Virus record (IMG/VR): IMGVR_UViG_3300027906_000142 | Coordinates: 1-25,336 of that record | Origin: a virus | DNA: 25,336 bases | Reading direction: 5' to 3' (one strand) | Position numbers and translations under genes: made by a program | Notes under the pieces: generated by a model | Seen by the model: the letters and a program-made list of their open reading frames with translations, nothing else | Told to the model about the DNA's origin: nothing | Database searches by the model: none | Shown: piece by piece, positions 6,881 through 13,807 of the stretch | Layout of the letters: each line of letters starts with the position of its first letter | Position numbering within the stretch: position 1 is the stretch's first letter

Positions 6881-8596
6881 ATGATTCAATTCAAGTCTGT
6901 CAGATGGAAGAACTTTCTTTCAACTGGTAATGCATTTAGTGAGATACGTCTTGACGCAAGCCCTGCCACTCTGATAGTTGGTACAAACGGTGCTGGTAAA
7001 TCCACATTCTTGGATGCCATGTGCTTTGCTTTGTTCAACAAACCCTTTCGTAAGATAACAAAAGGCCAATTGGTCAATGCTGTCAATGAGAGGGATCTGC
7101 TTGTTGAGATAGAATTTAGTATTGGTTCTCGTGACTATATGATACGCAGAGGTGCAAAGCCTAATGTGTTTGAAATCTATCTTAATGGTGAGATGCTTAA
7201 CCAAGAAGCATCTGTACAAGAACAGCAGAAGCATCTGGAACAGAGTATTCTGAGACTGAATTATAAATCATTCACTCAGGTGGTGATCTTAGGATCGTCA
7301 TGCTTTGTTCCATTCATGCAACTTACACCCCCTAACCGTAGAGAAGTTATTGAAGATCTTTTAGATATTCGTATCTTCTCTACAATGAACACTCTTCTTA
7401 AAGAGAAGGTGAAGGGAGTTAAAGAAACTCTTAGGGAATGTGATCATCAATATGAATTGGTGAAGCAGAAGGTTCAGATGCAGCAAAGGTTTATTGCTGA
7501 CCTTAAGGAACAATCCTCTGCAAATAATGCTAGACGTTCAAAGGATATAGAATCATTAGAGAGTGAAATAACCTTTCTTATGACTGATGTTGCAGAAGGA
7601 TTAGAAGTTTCTGCATCTCATGATAAGAGCCTAGATAGCTATGGAAATGTAGAAGAGGAATTGTCACAACTTCGTTTGTATGAATCGAGGTTTGATGATA
7701 AGAAGAAAGCATTTAAAAAAGAGTTTAAGTTTTTTGATAAGAATGATAGTTGTCCGACTTGCAAGTCCGTCATCACAGAAGACGTTAGAGCTAATAAGAA
7801 AGCTGAAATTACTGCGTCAATAGATGAGATTGATGAGGCATCAATTGCACTACAGAAAAAATTAAAGAGTATTGTACAACAGGTATCTGATAAACAGATT
7901 GTTATATCTGATCTTATGGAGGTACAACAGAAGATTAGTAATTGTAATAAAGAGATACAGTGGAAGAAGAAAGAGATTAAGAAGATAGAAGAGAAGATAA
8001 AGAACGCAGACAATAATAATCTCACTAGAGAGAAGGAGAAGTTACAGGAGATAGCAAGTACTGGTATGAAAGTGGAGAAGGAATTGTCCACTAATAGAAA
8101 GGTACGTAACGATTATGATACTGTAACAAATATGCTACGTGATACTGGTATTAAAGCTGGTATCATTAAGAGGTATCTACCTGTTATGAATCAATTGATC
8201 AATAGGTACCTTAAGGAACTAGACTTCTATGTTTCCTTTGATCTTGATGAGAATTTTGAGGAGACTATTAAGTCTAGGTTCCGAGATGAGTTTTCATATG
8301 CTTCGTTCTCTGAAGGAGAGAAGATGAGGATTGACCTTGCCTTACTCTTCACTTGGAGGACTATTGCTAAGATGAAGAACAGTGCTAATACTAATCTGTT
8401 GATCCTAGACGAGATCTTTGACAGTAGTTTAGATGTATCTGGTACTGATGACTTCCTTAAGATCTTACATACGGTTGCTGACAATACTAATGTATTTGTT
8501 ATTTCCCATAAGACAGAAACTCTTCAAGACAAATTTGCTTCCACTCTAGTTGTAGAAAAGAAACAAAACTTCTCTATAATTACTAAGGAAGAATAA
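6881..8596 (+). CDS. 46: Recombination nuclease ATPase subunit gp46 (Rad50/SbcC family)
   Basis: A 571-residue SMC-like ATPase (T4 gp46 560). Walker A is GTNGAGKST (34-42). Long coiled coils flank a zinc hook CPTC (C291, C294). The ABC signature 'FSEGEKMRIDLALLF' begins near residue 476, followed by Walker B 'LLILDEIFDSSLD' and a His switch in 'FVISHK'. It dimerises through the hook and drives gp47 resection of double-strand ends. The start at 6881 lacks a clear ribosome site (TTTTTGTCGA precedes it), which might lower its expression relative to gp47. Confidence 0.96.
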   Translation: MIQFKSVRWKNFLSTGNAFSEIRLDASPATLIVGTNGAGKSTFLDAMCFALFNKPFRKITKGQLVNAVNERDLLVEIEFSIGSRDYMIRRGAKPNVFEIYLNGEMLNQEASVQEQQKHLEQSILRLNYKSFTQVVILGSSCFVPFMQLTPPNRREVIEDLLDIRIFSTMNTLLKEKVKGVKETLRECDHQYELVKQKVQMQQRFIADLKEQSSANNARRSKDIESLESEITFLMTDVAEGLEVSASHDKSLDSYGNVEEELSQLRLYESRFDDKKKAFKKEFKFFDKNDSCPTCKSVITEDVRANKKAEITASIDEIDEASIALQKKLKSIVQQVSDKQIVISDLMEVQQKISNCNKEIQWKKKEIKKIEEKIKNADNNNLTREKEKLQEIASTGMKVEKELSTNRKVRNDYDTVTNMLRDTGIKAGIIKRYLPVMNQLINRYLKELDFYVSFDLDENFEETIKSRFRDEFSYASFSEGEKMRIDLALLFTWRTIAKMKNSANTNLLILDEIFDSSLDVSGTDDFLKILHTVADNTNVFVISHKTETLQDKFASTLVVEKKQNFSIITKEE

Positions 8597-8599
8597 ATA
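8593..8599 (+). promoter_or_regulatory. Late promoter box ATAAATA
   Basis: ATAAATA overlaps the gp46 stop codon and lies 22 bases before the next ATG, the same distance as the box before gp3. It matches the cyanophage late-promoter motif. This suggests the 8621 gene is a late gene inserted after early/middle genes. Confidence 0.6.
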
Positions 8600-8620
8600 T
8601 TCACCAAACCCTTTAAACAT

Positions 8621-8920
8621 ATGACATACTCAGGCGGCATAGACGGGAACTTCGTACCAAACGGAGGTATCGGCACAGGATCAGCAATTCCAGGAATTGA
8701 TATTTCAACTGAAGGTCCAGGATTATATCCAGAAACAACTACTGTACCAACAGGTGACATCACTATCACTACAGGTAGTACTTACGAGCATGATGAGATC
8801 CAATCAAAATTGGATGAGGTCAATGCTAAGCTTGATCATATCCTAGAGCATCTCCACCAACCCCTTACAGGGACTGTCCACTTAGAATGCCCACCTAAAG
8901 TACCTTCAGGACAGACATGA
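8621..8920 (+). CDS. Gly/Thr-rich small protein, probably late-expressed
   Basis: 99 residues, unknown function. The first 60 residues are rich in Gly, Pro, Thr and Ile ('GGIDGNFVPNGGIGTGSAIPGIDIS'), typical of extended virion or fibre-associated segments. A short amphipathic helix 'SKLDEVNAKLDHILEHLHQPL' (about 61-81) could form a coiled coil, and the tail is Pro-rich. The late-type promoter directly upstream agrees with a structural protein. It has no cysteine pair or membrane segment. Similar small proteins are common beside gp46 in cyanophages as far as I recall, but none has a known role. Confidence 0.65.
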   Translation: MTYSGGIDGNFVPNGGIGTGSAIPGIDISTEGPGLYPETTTVPTGDITITTGSTYEHDEIQSKLDEVNAKLDHILEHLHQPLTGTVHLECPPKVPSGQT

Positions 8921-8922
8921 TA

Positions 8923-8929
8923 ATAAATA
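8923..8929 (+). promoter_or_regulatory. Candidate late promoter box ATAAATA
   Basis: A second ATAAATA lies just after the 8621 gene. If used, transcription would start near 8936 and carry the 8997 ORF and the VWA gene. The evidence is a motif match plus intergenic position only. Confidence 0.4.
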
Positions 8930-9000
8930 TGACACTGGTGCTACTTGACACATTGTTGACAGGTGGTGTAGTATGGTATGTAATTGCTCGTACCCTATGA
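8929..9000 (+). CDS. Possible 23-residue transmembrane microprotein
   Basis: ATG 8929 opens a 23-residue, almost wholly hydrophobic peptide (MTLVLLDTLLTGGVVWYVIA...) that could span a membrane once. Its stop TGA overlaps the ATG of the next ORF (ATGA, 8997-9000), the junction used between many real genes in this window. Against it, no ribosome site is visible, and the ATAAATA box at 8923-8929 covers its start codon. A transcript from that box would lack the start. Tentative. Confidence 0.3.
   Translation: MTLVLLDTLLTGGVVWYVIARTL
8945..8984 (+). promoter_or_regulatory. Tandem sigma-70-like promoter elements
   Basis: Two TTGACA hexamers (8945-8950 and 8956-8961) lie in one short stretch. The first is 18 bp from TAGTAT (8969-8974). 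The second is 17 bp from TGTAAT (8979-8984). Either could direct early transcription of the 8997 ORF and the VWA gene. The -10 boxes are imperfect. Confidence 0.45.
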
Positions 9001-9185
9001 CCACAAGGACACATACAATCGAGAAGAAGAACCCTCAACACAATCAGGAATGGTCGTGGGAGGAAACACCTGAACTGCTAACCGCATTGGAGAAACTCAG
9101 TGAAAGTTCCGAATTGGCAGCATCACTCAAAAAAGGATGCCAAACGAAAACTCAAACCCCAAGCGTTGCGCCAAGCAAGGGCTAG
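8997..9185 (+). CDS. Small hydrophilic protein of unknown function
   Basis: 62 residues from ATG 8997; an in-frame ATG at 8973 would add 8. The middle, 'WSWEETPELLTALEKLSESSELAASLKK', is a plausible acidic amphipathic helix. The tail after an A6 run at 9129-9134 turns into low-complexity Gln/Thr/Pro/Ser. In the +1 frame the same DNA reads as a basic helix 'KKDAKRKLKPQALRQARARRN', which looks more protein-like. The real product may therefore involve a frameshift, or the A run may be miscounted. No known family is recognised. Confidence 0.45.
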   Translation: MTTRTHTIEKKNPQHNQEWSWEETPELLTALEKLSESSELAASLKKGCQTKTQTPSVAPSKG

Positions 9186-9213
9186 ACGCAACCAGTTGAT
9201 AAAGTGTCTACTC

Positions 9214-9246
9214 AAGACCTCTTCCCCACGGAAGGGGTCTTATACT
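9214..9246 (+). promoter_or_regulatory. Hairpin followed by TATACT -10 box before the VWA gene
   Basis: A 12-bp stem AAGACCTCTTCC/GGAAGGGGTCTT (9214-9225 with 9230-9241, one G-U pair) closes a CCAC loop. It is not followed by a T tract, so termination would be weak. TATACT (9241-9246) begins at the last base of the stem, and 9241-9258 nearly repeats 12707-12724. No good -35 hexamer is present at 16-18 bp. Confidence 0.5.
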
Positions 9247-9268
9247 ATGTACATACACGAGGAACCCA

Positions 9269-11428
9269 ATGAACTTAGTCAAGGAATCACTAGCAAAGTT
9301 ACTTGCCCAAGAGGACTTGATTGTAGAGCATCGTCAGGTTGAGACTGCACAGTTTGATGTAGATAACAGGGTACTTACTCTTCCTATCTGGAAGCACGAT
9401 GAGAACATTGTAATAGATTCTTTAATTGCCCATGAGGTTGGACATGCTCTCTTCACTCCTAATATAGATCCCCCAAGTGATATTCCACATCAGTTTGTTA
9501 ACATCACAGAGGATGTAAGAATTGAGAAGTTGATGAAGCGTAGATACGCTGGCATCCCTAAGACATTCTATGCTGGATATAAAATTCTTCATGATGAGGA
9601 TTTCTTCCAACTTGATGGTATCAATCTATGTGATCTTAATCTTGGAGATAGAATAAACTTACACTTTAAGATTGGTAACTATACTGATATTCCTTTCCAA
9701 GATGGAGAGCAAGTATATATTGATGAAGCAAATAAGATAGAGACTTTTGAAGATGCATGTGACCTTGCTAGAAAGATCCATGCATACTGTCAAGCAGAAG
9801 CAGAGAAGCAGCAGAAGGAAGAGGTAGAAGCAAAGGGTGTACAGCAAGAGTTAGATTTAGATGGTGGTGAAGGTCAAAATGAACAGGAGGAGAAGCCTGA
9901 AGCACCAGCACAACCAGAACCAAAGAATGAGGCACAGGATCATCTTGAAGATCATCTTGAGGAGCAAGAGAAGAACCAACCTAATCAAGCAGGTGGTAAT
10001 GAGGTAGGTCGCAATGATGGATCACCAGTAGAGACTAAAGTTAATTGTAAGACAGTAGACAGTCTTGATAAAGCATTGAGAAATATGGTTGATACTAATG
10101 GATCACCGATCACTTATATTGAACTTCCTAAGACAACAAATTCTATCGTACCATTTGATGAAACATATCAGATACTAGATAGTTTCTACACTGCAAAAGA
10201 AATTCTTGAGAAGCAGCAGGATTATTCTGATGAGTATGAGTTGCTGCTTGCTAGACAGTACACAAGAAATTTGAAGGAGATTGATGAAAAGTATAGAAAG
10301 TTCAAATCATCAAACGCTAAGGAAGTCAGTTACTTGGTTAAGGAGTTTGAGTGTAAGAAAGCAGCTGACGGTTATGCTCGTACTACTGTTAATCGCACTG
10401 GGGTTCTCGATACAACGAAGCTTCACACTTACAAATATAACGAAGATCTTTTCAGAAAAGTAAGTACTGTTGCTGATTCAAAGAACCATGGATTGATCTT
10501 TAATATAGATTGGTCAGGTTCTATGCACCATTCCATAGAAGCAACTATGAAGCAGGTACTTACATTAGTATCATTCTGTCGCAAGGTTGGTATTCAATAT
10601 GATGTTTATCTATTCAGTGATTCATTTGCACGACAAGAGCAACGTGTAGAACAGGATTGGGAACTAGAGAATAAAGTTCTTTGCAGAAACTTTAACATGG
10701 TTAATGTATTAACTAGTAGAAGTAACAATCGTCAGCATGATAGGCAAGCAAAGAATCTATTCCGTGTAGTAAATGCATTCCACTCTTACAATGCAGGTGC
10801 ACCATTTCAATTCTCATTAGGTGGAACTCCATTGAATGAAGCAATGGTTGCTATGAATGAAATCATTCCTCAGTTCAAGAAGAGAACAGGTGTTCAGAAA
10901 CTTCATGTTATTAACTTAACTGATGGTGAAGGATATCCTATTGGTTATGCTAAGAGAGTTAAGAAGTATCATGAGGATGGTGAGATGATAATCAATGGTA
11001 GAGTTGATCATAATACTGTTCTACGTGATCGTCAGACTGGTCATAATCATAAGTTCTGTAGTGAGTATGATATGACTGGAACATTCGTTGAGCAACTTAG
11101 AACTCGTTTCCCTGAGTGTGAGTTCATGAACATCCGTCTTATCGGTAAGAATGACTGGAGGATGTTTAAGCGTCAGTGCTTAGGTTCAGACTTTAATGCA
11201 TGGGAAACAGCAGATGCTGAGTGGAAGAAAACAAGATCTTTCATATGCACTAGTTCATATTACACAGTACAGTATGCACTTCATGTTGGTGCACTTGATA
11301 GTGAGACTGAGTTTGATGTTGATGAGGGTGCAAACAAGACCCAGATCAAGAGAGCATTTGCTAAGTCACTTAAGTCTAAGGCTATGAATAAGAAGATCTT
11401 ATCTTCATTCATTGAGAGAATAGCATGA
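9269..11428 (+). CDS. CobT-like VWA protein with N-terminal HEXXH zinc motif
   Basis: 719 residues. The N-terminal domain has a zinc-protease motif HEVGH (55-59) followed by 'EDVRIE' (81-86), a possible third-ligand region. Residues about 175-245 are an acidic Glu/Gln/Pro linker, including a 12-bp tandem repeat encoding DHLEDHLEE. The C-terminal part is a von Willebrand A domain with an intact metal site: DWSGS (from about 414), a Thr in 'GGTPLNEAM' (about 520) and 'TDGEG' (D about 552). Cyanophage copies are often labelled CobT because of the acidic linker plus VWA layout and the nearby CobS-like ATPase. A MoxR-VWA chaperone or peptidase role is equally plausible. Ribosome site AGGA, start ATG 9269. 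Confidence 0.8.
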   Translation: MNLVKESLAKLLAQEDLIVEHRQVETAQFDVDNRVLTLPIWKHDENIVIDSLIAHEVGHALFTPNIDPPSDIPHQFVNITEDVRIEKLMKRRYAGIPKTFYAGYKILHDEDFFQLDGINLCDLNLGDRINLHFKIGNYTDIPFQDGEQVYIDEANKIETFEDACDLARKIHAYCQAEAEKQQKEEVEAKGVQQELDLDGGEGQNEQEEKPEAPAQPEPKNEAQDHLEDHLEEQEKNQPNQAGGNEVGRNDGSPVETKVNCKTVDSLDKALRNMVDTNGSPITYIELPKTTNSIVPFDETYQILDSFYTAKEILEKQQDYSDEYELLLARQYTRNLKEIDEKYRKFKSSNAKEVSYLVKEFECKKAADGYARTTVNRTGVLDTTKLHTYKYNEDLFRKVSTVADSKNHGLIFNIDWSGSMHHSIEATMKQVLTLVSFCRKVGIQYDVYLFSDSFARQEQRVEQDWELENKVLCRNFNMVNVLTSRSNNRQHDRQAKNLFRVVNAFHSYNAGAPFQFSLGGTPLNEAMVAMNEIIPQFKKRTGVQKLHVINLTDGEGYPIGYAKRVKKYHEDGEMIINGRVDHNTVLRDRQTGHNHKFCSEYDMTGTFVEQLRTRFPECEFMNIRLIGKNDWRMFKRQCLGSDFNAWETADAEWKKTRSFICTSSYYTVQYALHVGALDSETEFDVDEGANKTQIKRAFAKSLKSKAMNKKILSSFIERIA

Positions 11429-11446
11429 TGTTAAGAGATCTTAACA
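11429..11446 (+). repeat. Inverted repeat, possible operator
   Basis: TGTTAAGAGATCTTAACA is an 8-bp perfect inverted repeat around GA, starting right after the VWA stop codon and ending six bases before the -35 box of the 11452 promoter. Its position suits an operator, and it could also act as an mRNA 3' hairpin. There is no T tract. Confidence 0.55.
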
Positions 11447-11451
11447 TTTAA

Positions 11452-11481
11452 TTGACATTGTATTGCCATTTGATATATACT
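11452..11481 (+). promoter_or_regulatory. Sigma-70 early promoter
   Basis: Consensus TTGACA (11452-11457) with TATATA after 16 bp (11474-11479) or TATACT after 18 bp (11476-11481). The surrounding ATTGACATTGT is identical to that before gp55. The expected start, near 11488, lies only about 11 bases before a terminator. Confidence 0.75.
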
Positions 11482-11498
11482 ATTGATTGAGGAAAACT

Positions 11499-11523
11499 GA
11501 AATCCTTACGGATTTCTTTTTTT
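11499..11523 (+). terminator. Intrinsic terminator just downstream of a promoter
   Basis: A 7-bp stem GAAATCC/GGATTTC (11499-11505 with 11510-11516) closes a TTAC loop and is followed by seven T residues (11517-11523). It would end both read-through from the VWA gene and most transcripts begun at the 11452 promoter. Confidence 0.88.
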
Positions 11524-11627
11524 CTACATCACTACGTTCCGTTAAGTCGTGCAACATCGATAGGAACGCTAAGAAGATACATTAACATCTTCACATTCGA
11601 TCCAATTCACACATAGGAGAATAGCTC

Positions 11628-12656
11628 ATGGCTACGCTAACTAAGCCGCTAACTGCGGTTGTCAATGTCTTATCTGTTGCAGCAAGCTTCATTGCAGATA
11701 GAATTATTCCACAAGGAATAAGAAAAGTATTTAAAAACGAAGGGGATAGTCCCTTCATTCCAGTTACATATATTCCACTTAGGGAACTGACAGTTGATCC
11801 TAAGTATCAGAGATTAATAAACCATACATTTATAAGGAAAGCTCAGGAGTTTAAACCTGAGTTTGTAAAGCCCCTATCAGTCTTTCAAAGACCTGATGGG
11901 ACTTCAGTTGTTGTTGATGGTCAACACACTTCAGTCCTTGCAGCGACTTACGTTCAAAATCCTGAAGAATTTAAACTACCTTGCCAGATTCAGTACCACC
12001 CAGATCATTTCACTATCGATCAGTGTGAGAAGGCAGAAGCAAAGTACTTCAAAGAGTTCAATACTCTTAGGAACAAAGTAACTTCAGTTGCTAAGTTGCG
12101 TGCTGACGTTGCTCAAGGTGCAGAGTATGCACTAGATCTTGAGGAGAAATTCAAGTCACTCAATATTCATGTTGAGCTTATTGGTGCTCCTGATGATGGT
12201 ACAAATGGTGTAATAGGTTATGATAAACTGAGAGTTGCTCTTGGTAAATATGGTACTACCTTTGTTAGAAGGGCAGTTGAAACATACAAGGGTCATAACA
12301 GAGACACTTCAAAAGTATGTAAGTGGTCTAAACCTCTTAACGGTGGTTTGATTTTTGGCCTTGCTGCAGCATATAGTTTCCTTGATAGTATCTCGGTTAC
12401 AAACACTGGTGCTAAGTATGAGAACTTTAATACGTTCCTTAATACTTCGATCAAAAATCGTCCTGTTGAGAAGTTTACTATTAACACCGCTGGTCCTATT
12501 CAAGACATCTTAATCCTTGAAAAATTTCTTGATGTATATGATGTATTGGCACCTGATAATGGTTGGGTTGGTATAGGTGATAAAACTTGGTCTGCCTGGA
12601 GAACTGATACAGGTATCCATGGTAAGTCTGCTGCCGAAGATTTGGACGAAGATTAG
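11628..12656 (+). CDS. ParB/sulfiredoxin-fold-like 'DGQH' protein
   Basis: 342 residues, function not established. After a hydrophobic N-terminus (about 7-24) comes 'IPLRELTVDPKYQRLINHTFIRKAQEFKPEFVKPLSVFQRPDGTSVVVDGQHTSVLAA' (about 50-105). That is the ParB/Srx-like pattern, with a DGQH box in place of the usual DGxHR. The rest is mostly helical, with 'GVIGYDKLRVALGKYGTTFVRRAVETY' and a C-terminal acidic tail. ParB-like domains bind DNA, hydrolyse CTP or act as nucleases; which applies here cannot be told. It lies between the VWA and AAA+ genes. The start is supported by AGGAG 9 bases upstream. Confidence 0.7.
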   Translation: MATLTKPLTAVVNVLSVAASFIADRIIPQGIRKVFKNEGDSPFIPVTYIPLRELTVDPKYQRLINHTFIRKAQEFKPEFVKPLSVFQRPDGTSVVVDGQHTSVLAATYVQNPEEFKLPCQIQYHPDHFTIDQCEKAEAKYFKEFNTLRNKVTSVAKLRADVAQGAEYALDLEEKFKSLNIHVELIGAPDDGTNGVIGYDKLRVALGKYGTTFVRRAVETYKGHNRDTSKVCKWSKPLNGGLIFGLAAAYSFLDSISVTNTGAKYENFNTFLNTSIKNRPVEKFTINTAGPIQDILILEKFLDVYDVLAPDNGWVGIGDKTWSAWRTDTGIHGKSAAEDLDED

Positions 12657-12678
12657 ACCAACCAACAAACTGTCACAC

Positions 12679-12712
12679 ACCCCCTTAACAGGGGGTTTTT
12701 TATTGCTATACT
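12679..12712 (+). terminator. Terminator with a nested promoter
   Basis: CCCCC/GGGGG (12680-12684 with 12691-12695) plus one A-T pair closes the loop TTAACA and runs into six T residues (12696-12701): a strong terminator for the ParB-like gene. The loop TTAACA (12685-12690) is also a one-mismatch -35 box, 16 bp from TATACT (12707-12712), giving a promoter for the AAA+ gene at 12741. The two functions share the same bases. Confidence 0.8.
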
Positions 12713-12740
12713 ACGTACATACACAAAAACATTTATCATT

Positions 12741-13805
12741 ATGCCTTTCGAGAGAAAACTATCAGTCAACTTCGTTGATGAAATTCGTGAAGAATTTGGT
12801 AATGAGATAGATGCCTCTCATGTAAAGAAGTTTGCAACTGCTCAGGGTGTAGCATATCCCACAGTGGCACGTAAGTTAAAAGAGTATCAGGTTAAGCGTG
12901 GATCATGGAACCTTACTGTACAAGAAGGACGTGAGATCTTAGAGAAGTCAATTGCTCAACCAACTGTTCTACCTAACGTGGAGCAGAATTTAGTTCCAGC
13001 ACTGGATTCTACTTTCATCAAGTTTGGAAACTTCAATGATGTTAAGAAGATAATTCAGTCTAACTTATTCTATCCTACTTTCATTACTGGATTATCAGGT
13101 AACGGTAAGACCTTCTCTGTAGAGCAAGCATGTGCTCAAGCAAAGAGAGAATTGATCCGAGTAAACATTACTATCGAAACTGATGAAGATGATCTCATTG
13201 GCGGCTTCCGTCTTGTTGACGGCGCAACCGTATGGCACAACGGACCTGTTGTGGAAGCTCTCCAGCGAGGAGCTATCTTGCTCCTTGACGAGATCGACCT
13301 TGCCTCAAACAAAATCCTCTGTCTCCAGTCAATCCTTGAAGGTAAAGGAGTTTTCCTTAAGAAGATTGGAAAGTACATCAGACCAACAGCAGGGTTCAAC
13401 GTCATCGCTACCGCAAACACTAAAGGTAAAGGTTCAGACGACGGACGTTTTGTTGGAACTAACGTGCTTAATGAAGCCTTCCTTGAGCGATTCCCAGTAA
13501 CCTTTGAGCAAGAGTATCCAACACCTGCTAATGAGATTAAGATCCTTGATGCTGTATGTACTGAGACTGATTTCAATAAGAGGTTAGTAGACTGGGCAGA
13601 CATCATCCGTAAGACTTTCTTTGATGGTGGTATAGATGAGGTTATTAGTACTCGTCGTTTGGTGCACATCGTTAAAGCATATAGTATCTTTGGTACTCGT
13701 GCTAAGGCAATCACCACTTGCATCAACCGTTTTGATGATGAAACTAAGCAAGCGTTTCAGGAATTATACGACAAGGTTGACGCGGACGTGGACTTTGAGG
13801 TATAA
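12741..13805 (+). CDS. cobS: MoxR/CobS-like AAA+ ATPase
   Basis: 354 residues, the protein usually called CobS in cyanophages. Walker A is GLSGNGKT (117-124) and Walker B LLLDEID (180-186). Sensor 1 lies in 'NVIATANT' and an arginine-finger region in 'NEAFLERFPVTFE'. Residues about 27-50 ('VKKFATAQGVAYPTVARKLKEY') look like a helix-turn-helix, which bacterial CobS would not need. In bacteria CobS and CobT form the ATPase of cobaltochelatase. Without a visible CobN-like subunit, a general AAA+/VWA remodelling role is just as likely. The middle (about 13190-13460) uses more C/G-ending codons than its flanks. Confidence 0.88.
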   Translation: MPFERKLSVNFVDEIREEFGNEIDASHVKKFATAQGVAYPTVARKLKEYQVKRGSWNLTVQEGREILEKSIAQPTVLPNVEQNLVPALDSTFIKFGNFNDVKKIIQSNLFYPTFITGLSGNGKTFSVEQACAQAKRELIRVNITIETDEDDLIGGFRLVDGATVWHNGPVVEALQRGAILLLDEIDLASNKILCLQSILEGKGVFLKKIGKYIRPTAGFNVIATANTKGKGSDDGRFVGTNVLNEAFLERFPVTFEQEYPTPANEIKILDAVCTETDFNKRLVDWADIIRKTFFDGGIDEVISTRRLVHIVKAYSIFGTRAKAITTCINRFDDETKQAFQELYDKVDADVDFEV

Positions 13806-13807
13806 TA

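Noticed and set aside
7639-8091. 150-residue minus-strand ORF rich in Ser/Leu/Phe
   Set aside because: It is the complement of the Lys/Glu-rich gp46 coiled coil, which gives stop-free hydrophobic antisense reading.
13136-13726. 196-residue minus-strand ORF
   Set aside because: It is antisense to conserved AAA+ motifs. It is open because of the GC-richer codons there and has no ribosome site or protein-like features.
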